This document shows, one piece after another, positions 1 to 6,154 of a stretch of DNA of 8,725 nucleotides. A program made the position numbers and the translations under genes. The DNA is from CAYYGL01 sp964471235 (GTDB lineage Bacteria > Calditrichota > Calditrichia > RBG-13-44-9 > J075). Within the stretch, counting starts at the first letter, position 1, and each line of letters opens with the position of its first letter. The notes under the pieces are model-generated. The model saw only the letters and a program-made list of their open reading frames with translations, was not told where the DNA came from and searched no databases. The stretch lies in contig CAYYGL010000202.1 of NCBI GenBank assembly GCA_964471235.1, positions 1 through 8,725 of the forward strand, given 5' to 3'.

Positions 1-282
1 GATGGTCAACTAAAGTTTAGAGTCGGAAGCCGGAATAACAAAAATGGGCATATAATTGAATAGTTACAACTTTTTTACATGTTCCGATAGCTTTCAAGGA
101 AGAACCACCCACAATATGGTTTCGTTGGAAGAAGAAAGCAGGGCACATTAAAGCAGGGTATCAATCCGTCGTTAATAATAAGCGTCATATATTCACAATG
201 CAATCAAGTGGTCTTAAAGAGTTCTACTGACTCTGAAATATTTAATTGAACCGATTTTTTAAACGGGATTAAGGCTAATCCG
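1..282. other. Left-edge intergenic region, possible tail of an upstream gene
   Basis: No complete gene is visible here. On the plus strand, frame 1 is open from the window edge to a TAG at 61-63, giving 20 codons that end in NNKNGHIIE. This could be the C-terminus of a gene starting outside the window, but it is too short to judge. The nonamer AAAGCAGGG occurs twice, at 135-143 and 150-158, a 15-bp period of unknown meaning. The rest is AT-rich and leads into the TPR gene. An in-frame TGA at 247-249 means that gene cannot start further upstream than this region. No promoter could be assigned with confidence. Confidence 0.4.
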
Positions 283-1851
283 ATGTCAGAAAACAGCCAT
301 CCACAGAATGCCAAATTTTCCATCAAGGATGATGGAGAGCGGTTGATGAATTTGTTAAAATCGACCGCCGGATTCTCACTTCACTTCATCATCAGCAAAC
401 CGAAAGTATCCATCCAAAAAACGATTATCCCTTTAAGCCGGCACTTACAGAAACGGCTTTTCTGGATGAATCTTGCCGAACAGAATCTATCCCTTTCCAG
501 AGTGCTAACCGGTATGGACCCGCCCGGAATGGATACCATCGTGGTGATCACCGGGATAGAAGACTATATCCAGGCAAATCCGGAAGCTGATCCGGCAAAT
601 GAATTGGAAACGCTGAATCGCCGGTTTTTTACTCTCCGGCAGCGCTTTACTTTTCCCCTCTTACTGCATATTCCCCCTTATATGATAGAGCTGATTCAGG
701 AATTCGCTCCGGATATGTGGCAGGGGCGAAACGGCATCTATGTATTGGATATGCCTTCCACAGAACGCTTCCAGGTAACCACATATTTACAGGATTATTT
801 TTTGGAGACCGATTTATTAATCAACCATATACAACGGCGGGAGTGGTTGACGGTCTATTCTGCAATGCAGTGGGAATCCGGCTACCAGAACATTAAAAAA
901 CAAACGGCATTTGAAAGTAAGCTGTTCGGAAAAATCGGTCGTCTTTTATACCAGGTTGGAAAATTCCGGGAGGCATTGGATTATTTTCGTAAGCAAAAAG
1001 AATATGCCCTGATTCAAAAGGACAAAGCACTGCTTCCCGAGGCGTTGAACAATACCGGGGTGGTATATGAAGCGTTGGGAAATCCTCAGATGGCTTTGGA
1101 AACATTGCATCAGGCAAACGAAGTAGCGGAGACCAACCTTCGCGGCACCAATCACCCCTATAAGGCAATTATTCTCAGTAATCTAAGCAGCGCTTACCTG
1201 ACCCTGGGAAATCTTGAAGAAGGGTTTTTAAAAAGCCGCCAGGCGCTCCGGATGTTTGAACGAAAGATGGGGATGCGCCATTACGGTTTGGTGCCATTGT
1301 TGATCAAATACGGCAAAGCCCAACTGCGAAAGGGTATTTTCGGAGAAGCGCTGGATAGTTTTCGCCGGGCGCTGCAAATTATTGAAAAGGAATGGGAGTT
1401 TGATCATCCCTACATGGCGGTGGTGCTTCAACATATCGGATTGGTTTATTTGAAACAGGGCAAAGCGGATTCCGCCCGCCGTTATTTTTACCGTAATATG
1501 GAGCGGGTGGAAAAAGTATTGGGTCCCGAACACCCCTACATGGCGGAACAATTGAATCAAATCGGATTTATTCACCTCCAGCTTGAGAATTATAAACATG
1601 CTCTTCAGTATTTTCAGTGGGCTTTGCAAATCCGTCAGCAAAATCCGGGGGGGACAGACCCCCTCATCGGGGAAATTTTTCGCAACATCGCGAGTGTATA
1701 CCAACGCTTGCGGAAATACCGGCAAGCACAGAATCATTTTCAATCGGCGCTGCGAATATTCCGCTCCAGCCTCTCGGAAAATCACCCGGCCATCCACGAT
1801 GTGGAAGACCATCTGCAATTGATTGACGAAGAAATCACCTCCGGCGACTAA
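283..1851 (+). CDS. TPR-repeat protein with N-terminal STAND-like, P-loop-free domain
   Basis: The 522-residue product is probably cytoplasmic: no signal peptide or membrane segment is visible. Residues about 215-515 form consecutive TPRs of the kinesin-light-chain type with a roughly 42-residue period. Recognisable units are VGKFREALDYF, LGNPQMALETL, IFGEALDSFRRAL, QGKADSARRYF, ENYKHALQYFQWAL and KYRQAQNHFQSAL, several separated by an 'HPY' turn. These folds normally bind proteins. Residues about 25-185 resemble the domain that precedes TPRs in many STAND-like bacterial proteins, including 'FPLLLHIPPYMIEL..FAPDMWQGRNGIYVL' and a Walker-B-like strand VVITGIEDYI, but no GxxxxGK[ST] loop is present. 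It is therefore likely a scaffold or degenerate switch rather than an ATPase. ATG 283 is the only ATG after the in-frame stop at 247-249, and its ribosome binding site is weak. The repeat call is firm; the partner and role are unknown. Confidence 0.85.
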   Translation: MSENSHPQNAKFSIKDDGERLMNLLKSTAGFSLHFIISKPKVSIQKTIIPLSRHLQKRLFWMNLAEQNLSLSRVLTGMDPPGMDTIVVITGIEDYIQANPEADPANELETLNRRFFTLRQRFTFPLLLHIPPYMIELIQEFAPDMWQGRNGIYVLDMPSTERFQVTTYLQDYFLETDLLINHIQRREWLTVYSAMQWESGYQNIKKQTAFESKLFGKIGRLLYQVGKFREALDYFRKQKEYALIQKDKALLPEALNNTGVVYEALGNPQMALETLHQANEVAETNLRGTNHPYKAIILSNLSSAYLTLGNLEEGFLKSRQALRMFERKMGMRHYGLVPLLIKYGKAQLRKGIFGEALDSFRRALQIIEKEWEFDHPYMAVVLQHIGLVYLKQGKADSARRYFYRNMERVEKVLGPEHPYMAEQLNQIGFIHLQLENYKHALQYFQWALQIRQQNPGGTDPLIGEIFRNIASVYQRLRKYRQAQNHFQSALRIFRSSLSENHPAIHDVEDHLQLIDEEITSGD

Positions 1852-1881
1852 CGGAGGGAATATACGCCTGTTTCCCCCGTT
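1850..1881 (+). terminator. Possible weak hairpin after the TPR gene
   Basis: Arms at 1850-1860 and 1871-1881 can pair in 10 of 11 positions, including one G-U, around a 10-base loop. The hairpin starts within the TAA stop codon of the TPR gene. No run of T follows; the next bases are CGCCTCCTCTT. It is therefore a poor intrinsic terminator and may only attenuate or protect the transcript. Read-through into the Nudix gene 104 bp downstream of the TPR gene stays plausible. Confidence 0.25.
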
Positions 1882-1955
1882 CGCCTCCTCTTAAAAACAG
1901 CTTTCCCACCGGCACCGAACTCCCTTATATTCCCTATTCAAAAACGGGTAATAAT

Positions 1956-3056
1956 ATGCTGGATCGAAAGACGCTTCTGAAAAATCTCTCTATCGGTTTT
2001 ATCCCATTGTTCGTCTTTATTCTGGCAGATGAATTGTTCGGCTTAACCGCCGGGCTGATCGTTGCCATTGCAGTAGGGATTGGCGAAACCGGTTGGGTTT
2101 ACTGGCGCGACCGGCGAATTGACCGTTTTATCCTGTTTGATACCGGGTTAATCGTTCTGTTAGGCGGGGTATCACTGCTGCTTCAAAACGATATCTTTTT
2201 TAAACTGAAACCGGGGCTGGTGGAGCTCATCCTGGTGTTCCTGATGGGCATTACTGCCTTTTCCGACAACCCAATTCTGATCCACATGAGCGGTCGTTAT
2301 ATGAAAGGGATTGAGTTATCCGATGCCCATGTTCAACAAATGCGGGTGATGATGCGGCGAATGTTCTACCTCTTTACGGTTCATACTGCCCTGGTTTTCT
2401 ATTCCGCTTTTTATATGAGTACCGAAGCCTGGGGATTTATCAGCGGGGGACTGTTTTACATCTTTATGGGAGGCATGCTGGCGATCGAGTTTGTACGGGC
2501 AAAAATTCAACAAAAGAGAACCATTCGCCATCTGCAGGAAGAAGAATGGTTTGACATTGTAACGCCGGAGGGAAAAATTATTGGCAGAGCCCCTCGCAGC
2601 GCGGTACACGGCGATCCCAAATTGCTCCATCCGGTGGTACACGTGCATATCGTGAATTCCCGGGGGAAACTTTATCTTCAGAAACGGGCGGATACCAAGG
2701 ATTTGTATCCCGGCTATTGGGACACGGCAGTGGGAGGGCATGTGAGTGCCGGGGAAACCATCGAGCATGCTCTCCGGCGGGAAGCAGAGGAAGAACTGGG
2801 CATCTCCATGGGCAAATTTCGCCCCTTGTTTCGATATGTGATGCGCAATGAGTATGAGAGTGAATTGGTGCATGGTTTTCTGCTCCGTGATGACGGTCCC
2901 TTTTTCATCAATAAGGATGAAATCTCCGAGGGCAGGTTCTGGGCATTGGAAGAAATCGAAGAGCAGTTGGGGAAAGAGGTCTTTACGCCAAATTTTGAAC
3001 AGGAATTTTCGTTATTAAAGAAATACGTGTTTAAACTGCCCGCTCCTGACCGTTAA
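1956..3056 (+). CDS. YciB/IspZ-like membrane domain fused to a Nudix hydrolase
   Basis: The 366-residue product has two parts. Residues about 1-185 are strongly hydrophobic with around five or six membrane segments. They resemble the YciB (IspZ, septation protein A) family, with the order GG-x-SLLLQND-x-FFKLKP-x(n)-NPILIHMSGR matching GG-x-TLFFHND-x-FIKWK-x(n)-KPLIQRMLGK as recalled for YciB. Residues about 196-355 are a Nudix domain of the Idi/YfcD type, starting EEEWFDIVTPEGKIIGRA. The Nudix box is complete and canonical at residues 261-283: G261, E267, R275-E276, E279-E280, G282. Hydrolysis of a nucleoside-diphosphate-X or isoprenoid-diphosphate-like substrate is thus possible, but the substrate cannot be named. 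The C-terminal catalytic domain should sit at the membrane, probably on the cytoplasmic side. The start at 1956 gives a clean N-terminus before the first membrane helix; the Shine-Dalgarno is weak (ACGGG). It may be co-transcribed with the TPR gene. Domain calls are firm, the role unknown. Confidence 0.88.
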   Translation: MLDRKTLLKNLSIGFIPLFVFILADELFGLTAGLIVAIAVGIGETGWVYWRDRRIDRFILFDTGLIVLLGGVSLLLQNDIFFKLKPGLVELILVFLMGITAFSDNPILIHMSGRYMKGIELSDAHVQQMRVMMRRMFYLFTVHTALVFYSAFYMSTEAWGFISGGLFYIFMGGMLAIEFVRAKIQQKRTIRHLQEEEWFDIVTPEGKIIGRAPRSAVHGDPKLLHPVVHVHIVNSRGKLYLQKRADTKDLYPGYWDTAVGGHVSAGETIEHALRREAEEELGISMGKFRPLFRYVMRNEYESELVHGFLLRDDGPFFINKDEISEGRFWALEEIEEQLGKEVFTPNFEQEFSLLKKYVFKLPAPDR

Positions 3057-3109
3057 GGAGAGAAGTGACTGCCCTGCACCTCGTCCTCAAATTCTCGACG
3101 GGATATAAC

Positions 3110-3134
3110 TCCGGTGCCACAACACTTGTTTTGT
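3110..3134 (+). repeat. Dispersed 25-bp repeat, left copy
   Basis: This 25-bp stretch begins TCCGGTGC and ends TGTTTTGT. It matches 6036-6060 at 22 of 25 positions in the same orientation. It is itself an imperfect palindrome (ACAA-CACTTG-TTTTGT core) and leads into perfect palindromes at 3173 and 3208. The right copy likewise leads into a perfect palindrome. It looks like the first module of a composite palindromic repeat element in non-coding DNA downstream of the Nudix gene. Confidence 0.7.
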
Positions 3135-3172
3135 CCCTGGCAGACCGCGTTTAGATAAAATAACCGTGCCAC

Positions 3173-3192
3173 CGACAAAATAAATTTTGTCG
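3173..3192. repeat. Perfect palindrome, 9-bp arms
   Basis: Arms CGACAAAAT (3173-3181) and ATTTTGTCG (3184-3192) are fully complementary around a 2-base loop. The sequence is followed by CTCC, so GTCGCTCC resembles the outer arm of the next palindrome at 3208-3237. No T-run follows, so it is a better fit to a repeat unit or protein site than to an intrinsic terminator. Confidence 0.7.
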
Positions 3193-3207
3193 CTCCTACA
3201 TTTACAA

Positions 3208-3237
3208 CGGAGCGTCAAAACTTGTTTTGACGCTCCG
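3208..3237. repeat. Perfect palindrome, 14-bp arms
   Basis: Arms CGGAGCGTCAAAAC (3208-3221) and GTTTTGACGCTCCG (3224-3237) are perfectly complementary around TT. The core GTCAAAA/TTTTGAC is shared in pattern with the right-hand palindrome at 6074-6099. Chance is unlikely for 14 perfect pairs. It lies 90 bp before the start of the exported protein gene at 3328 and could fold as a strong cruciform or RNA hairpin. It has no T-tract after the stem. REP/BIME-like or MITE-like identity is inferred. Confidence 0.8.
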
Positions 3238-3327
3238 CTGCGAGCATTAATGGAAGCCTATGTAGAAAACGTAAGTGTATACAAAGCTCATCATAAACTC
3301 AATTTAATCAGATAAAAGAAGAATGTT

Positions 3328-4602
3328 ATGAGAACCGAATTTTTGGGAAACTTGATATTCATTTTCGTTTTTGTTTCTACCATGGTATTGCCTCAACAAC
3401 AAACCCGTCATTTCCGCGGTAGAGTGGGGAAAGCGATGAATTATCAATTAGTAAAGAAGGAGTCCTTGAATGAAAATGTCGTTGATGTGTTATACCTGCC
3501 CGATAATGAAAGAGGATTACAGACACCGGACTTACTGCTTCTCGGGAAACGAAGGCCCAACAACAGCCTGGCAATAGATAAGATGATGACCTATTCCGAT
3601 AAAGCGGTGATTAAAGACAGTTTAATGGATCCGATTAAAGTGTTCTTCTCGGAAAATTTGCAATATTTCGGAGTCAATCGGATGATTAAGAGACCCACTG
3701 TAATGGATATGAACGGGAAAACCGCATTTCAGTTATTTGAACGTTCCGGAAAGTTGTTGTTTGAGAAGGAAACGGAACAAATGTATGATCTACCTTTTAA
3801 AGAATATCTTATCTCCAACACAGGACTGGTGTTTGAAATCGATCACATTAACCTGTCTATCACACTTTATGACAAAAGCGGAAAGTTAATAGTACAAAAA
3901 GATTTTTCAACCTCAAAAGTGTTTGATCTTTCTAAAGGGATTAGAAGCACGATGTCAAACCATGCCCAGCGCCTTGCTTTGGTAACTAATGATTTCAAGC
4001 ATGATGGAACTGAAATAATTCAACTGTTCGTTATAGATTTTAATTTGAAGATTATATATCAAAGATCACTTGACTCGGAACATACAGGATATGTCAATAT
4101 TTCTAACACTGGTAATATAATTTTGTGGTCAAGTTTGAAAGGCCCTATGATGCAAGACAAAGAAACTTATTTTTACAATATTCCAAGTAGGAAAGAAATT
4201 GTAATTGATCAAGTTAATACAAATCGAAGTAAATTTTATGATGACCAATTCGTTATTATAGCCGGTAGACGAAGGGCTACATTATATGATATGAATAAAT
4301 ACCAACAACATTTCCAATATAAAATATTTGGGAAAGACATTCTCTCTTATGACTACGCTCCGTATCAGAAATTAATTTTTATCCTGGAAGGAAGAAGAGG
4401 CAAAACCAAGAATGAGTTAAATCATTACTGGAATGTAAGTGTGAAAGTTTTCAATCTTAATCAGGTGCCTGCTTACGAACTTAACCTGGGGAATATTGAG
4501 CATAAGAGCAAAGGACGGGCTTTTTTATCCTGCACGGATGATGCCAGCGAGTTTATTTTTCGCATTGGTGATGCTATTTATACCTATCAAGCCATTCAAT
4601 GA
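3328..4602 (+). CDS. Exported protein of unknown function, probable beta-propeller
   Basis: I do not recognise the family of this 424-residue protein. The N-terminus (MRTEFLG, then the hydrophobic LIFIFVFVSTMVLP) reads as a Sec signal peptide with cleavage near residue 21-24. The mature protein is rich in beta-strand patterns. Short repeated blade-like phrases occur, such as LFERSGKLLFEKE, LYDKSGKLIVQKDF and FVIDFNLKIIYQRSL, which suggest a WD40/NHL-like propeller with a periplasmic or surface location. No catalytic motif is seen. The upstream AAAGAAG about 6 bases before ATG 3328 can serve as ribosome binding site. Codon choice becomes visibly AT-rich from about 3960 to 4400, unlike the TPR, Nudix and cyclase genes, consistent with transfer. 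A truncated signal-peptide gene starts 42 bp downstream and was probably its operon partner before the IS arrived. Confidence 0.75.
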   Translation: MRTEFLGNLIFIFVFVSTMVLPQQQTRHFRGRVGKAMNYQLVKKESLNENVVDVLYLPDNERGLQTPDLLLLGKRRPNNSLAIDKMMTYSDKAVIKDSLMDPIKVFFSENLQYFGVNRMIKRPTVMDMNGKTAFQLFERSGKLLFEKETEQMYDLPFKEYLISNTGLVFEIDHINLSITLYDKSGKLIVQKDFSTSKVFDLSKGIRSTMSNHAQRLALVTNDFKHDGTEIIQLFVIDFNLKIIYQRSLDSEHTGYVNISNTGNIILWSSLKGPMMQDKETYFYNIPSRKEIVIDQVNTNRSKFYDDQFVIIAGRRRATLYDMNKYQQHFQYKIFGKDILSYDYAPYQKLIFILEGRRGKTKNELNHYWNVSVKVFNLNQVPAYELNLGNIEHKSKGRAFLSCTDDASEFIFRIGDAIYTYQAIQ

Positions 4603-4644
4603 AGTGAAATTATCCAGAGAACTCGAAGAATGGAGGGATTTAAC

Positions 4645-4695
4645 ATGCAAACTTTAAAAATTGTCATTGTATCATTTTTTATTTTCACTCACTAG
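4645..4695 (+). pseudogene. Signal-peptide gene start truncated by the IS
   Basis: ATG 4645 lies seven bases after a strong Shine-Dalgarno GGAGGG (4632-4637). It opens 16 codons, MQTLKIVIVSFFIFTH, the n- and h-regions of a typical Sec or lipoprotein signal peptide. The frame then stops at TAG 4693-4695, directly at the left edge of the IS. No continuation of the gene is found beyond the right IS edge: only about 30 bases lie between the IS and the palindromic repeat. I infer an exported protein gene downstream of, and perhaps co-transcribed with, the 3328 gene, destroyed by insertion plus adjacent deletion. Chance cannot be excluded for so short a frame, but the ribosome binding site and hydrophobic profile are good. 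Confidence 0.5.
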
Positions 4696-4702
4696 TGTCC
4701 GG
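4696..4702 (+). repeat. IS left terminal inverted repeat
   Basis: TGTCCGG here is the inverse of CCGGACA at 5999-6005. Homology beyond the seven bases is poor. The transposase stop codon (TAA on the minus strand, 4703-4705) is immediately adjacent. Confidence 0.65.
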
Positions 4703-5871
4703 TTATAAGTCAAATAAAGCTAATTGGTTACAAAGGTATTGTTCTTGATTTTTGTATTCCATATTCGTAACTAGTTGTAAAATATCAACTTTTTCAAATA
4801 CACTTACGCTCAATATTTGTAGAAAAGTGTAGAGATTGATGTTAAGATTCAATTGTTTTTTAACAATCGCCACCAATACATAAACGGAGATAGCAACCCA
4901 GATTTGAGTTTTTACGGCATTTTCGGAAGTGCCATAAAAAGTCTTAATTCGCAAATGTTGTTTGATCCACTTAAAAAATAATTCTATCTACCATCGACAT
5001 TTGTATAAATGAGCAATGGTCAGTGCCGGCAATGTAAAGTTGCTGGTCAAAAAAGCGAACGTGTGATTGGTTTCCTTATCGAAATATTTGATACGGCGCA
5101 ATTTTTCCGGGTAATCTTTTGAAGTATTGATCCCGGTAAGAACAATCGTCTGATCGCACTTCAATCCTGTCGATTTTTCGACAGCATGAGAATAAAGCCT
5201 ACGAAATTTGAAGTTTGACTTGGCACGAATAATAAAGAAGGCATTCCACAAGTAGAATTGATAAAGTCGCGCGAAGTCGATGTAACCTCGATCCATTACA
5301 TAGAAAGAACCCGCTTCCGGAATAAGTATATCAAGGATGTTAACGTCATGTACGCTGCCATCGGTAATTTCAATAAATGAGGGTATGTTTCCTCGTAAGT
5401 CTAATAAAGTATGCAACTTAATAGCACCTTTTCGTTTACGAAACTTTGCCCATGGGAACAAAGATAGACATAGATCAATCGTGGATGAATCCAGTGAGTA
5501 AATGGTCTCATCAAGTTCTAAAGCAAATGGCTTATCACGATAAAGCGCTCTGGCTTCATCAATCAAGACTTGAGCAAACTCAGCATAAATTCGCCAATCT
5601 CGTCTCTCATTGGCATCTGCTAAAGTGCTGCGAGATACCCTACCTCGGATACCCATGTGGTAGAGTTTGTTGTGCATCGCCCGCAAACAGGTTACAATAT
5701 CCCGGAGACTTTCCCGGTAAGTTAGCTGAGCAAAGACCGGTATAAATAGTGATCCAAACATGAAAAAGTTTTTACCTTGTAATCCCCCCGGTAACGCTTT
5801 ACGCTCCGACGAAACTGATGCAAGGGTAAAAATGCCGTTAATTGAGCAAAAACCGTTTTTCCTGAATTCAT
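4703..5871 (-). pseudogene. IS4-family DDE transposase, broken by frameshift and amber codon
   Basis: The protein would cut and join DNA at the IS ends by the DDE mechanism. The true start is ATG 5871 (MNSGKTVFAQLTAFLP...), behind AAAGGA with 7-base spacing. This frame runs to FSCLDHYLY and is lost near 5735-5742, where eight bases stand in place of the nine expected before FAQLTYRESLRD, a one-base deletion. The other frame continues through GIRGRVSRSTLADANERRD, the first Asp in LDSS (codon 5489-5491) and the second in MDRGY (5291-5293). The family signature Y-x2-R-x3-E-x6-K is present as YKCRW-TAG-IELFFKWIK. TAG 4988-4990 replaces the expected Gln (CAG), so the catalytic Glu (4982-4984) lies beyond a stop. 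The same frame then continues KQHLRIKTFYGTSENAVKTQIW to TAA. Restoring one base gives about 389 residues, the usual family length. Confidence 0.92.
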
Positions 5872-5998
5872 TCGCCATTCCTTTCTTTTGATGAAGTGAA
5901 TGGCGAATATACAAATTCGATTTCAAATCGATAACAGCAAAAAAGAGACTATAATTCTATAATAATATTAAGTTAAATAGGGTAAATATTTTTGTCAC

Positions 5999-6005
5999 CC
6001 GGACA
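5999..6005 (-). repeat. IS right terminal inverted repeat
   Basis: CCGGACA mirrors TGTCCGG at the left end; read on the minus strand the end is TGTCCGGGTGAC. The IS end nearest the transposase promoter side is this one, followed inward by about 125 bp of AT-rich DNA before ATG 5871. Confidence 0.65.
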
Positions 6006-6035
6006 GCAATGATTCAAACTCCATAATTTTGACGA

Positions 6036-6060
6036 TCCGGTGCAATAACACATGTTTTGT
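6036..6060 (+). repeat. Dispersed 25-bp repeat, right copy
   Basis: This copy starts TCCGGTGC and ends TGTTTTGT, and is identical to 3110-3134 at 22 of 25 positions in direct orientation. It begins only 30 bp beyond the right end of the IS. A perfect palindrome follows at 6074-6099, as in the left cluster. Confidence 0.7.
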
Positions 6061-6063
6061 TCT

Positions 6064-6104
6064 CTCCGGAGACGACCGTCAAATTCAAATTTGACGGTCC
6101 GGAG
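6064..6104. repeat. Nested palindrome, 12-bp inner arms
   Basis: Inner arms GACCGTCAAATT (6074-6085) and AATTTGACGGTC (6088-6099) pair perfectly around a 2-base loop. Outer hexamers CTCCGG (6064-6069) and CCGGAG (6099-6104) are also complementary. The GTCAAA/TTTGAC core and the GGAGCG that follows (6101-6106) repeat the pattern of the left palindrome at 3208-3237. The unit lies just upstream of the cyclase gene, in its probable 5' leader, and might influence expression. No T-run follows it. Confidence 0.75.
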
Positions 6105-6154
6105 CGATGCAATTTATTTTATCCAAAATCTCACATTCCGAAAAGGACCCAATC

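Larger units (their letters stand above)
4696..6005 (-). mobile_element. IS4-family insertion sequence, about 1.31 kb, inactive
   Basis: The boundaries come from short terminal inverted repeats: TGTCCGG at the left (4696-4702) and its complement CCGGACA at the right (5999-6005). Inside lies one minus-strand transposase gene whose stop codon abuts the left repeat. The size fits IS4-family elements with a roughly 390-residue transposase. No target-site duplication is visible: the left flank ends CACTCACTAG and the right flank begins GCAATGATTC. The transposase is broken twice, so the copy cannot move by itself, although an intact relative could act on its ends. The AT-rich 5872-5998 segment is its upstream non-coding end. 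Exact ends are uncertain by a few bases. Confidence 0.82.

Noticed and set aside
135..158. Two copies of AAAGCAGGG, 15 bp apart, as an operator
   Set aside because: Two 9-mers in AT-rich DNA are weak evidence and no regulator is nearby.
1228..1818. 196-codon minus-strand open frame inside the TPR gene
   Set aside because: It lies wholly antisense to a well-supported TPR coding region and shows no domain, so it is a shadow frame.
2316..2873. 185-codon minus-strand open frame inside the Nudix gene
   Set aside because: It is antisense to the membrane and Nudix domains; composition and lack of motifs mark it as a shadow.
3173..3237. Intrinsic terminator for the Nudix gene
   Set aside because: The stems are strong, but neither is followed by a T-run in either direction, and the pattern recurs at 6064-6104 in front of a gene.
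3110..3237. CRISPR array
   Set aside because: The units differ in core sequence and spacing, are palindromic, and have no regular spacers or nearby cas genes.
4703..4954. Separate 83-residue protein on the minus strand
   Set aside because: It is the C-terminal tail of the same transposase in the same frame (LRIKTFYGTSENAVKTQIW), not an independent gene.
4988..5926. 312-residue open frame taken as a complete transposase starting at 5926
   Set aside because: Its first 60 or so residues do not match the family. The true N-terminus (MNSGKTVF...) is in another frame from 5871, and the C-terminal catalytic part lies past an in-frame TAG.
6107..6154. Earlier ATG giving a 226-residue cyclase
   Set aside because: The extra 16 residues begin at the edge of the palindromic repeat, lack a ribosome binding site and are unlike the family. 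ATG 6155 has AAAAGGA at good spacing.
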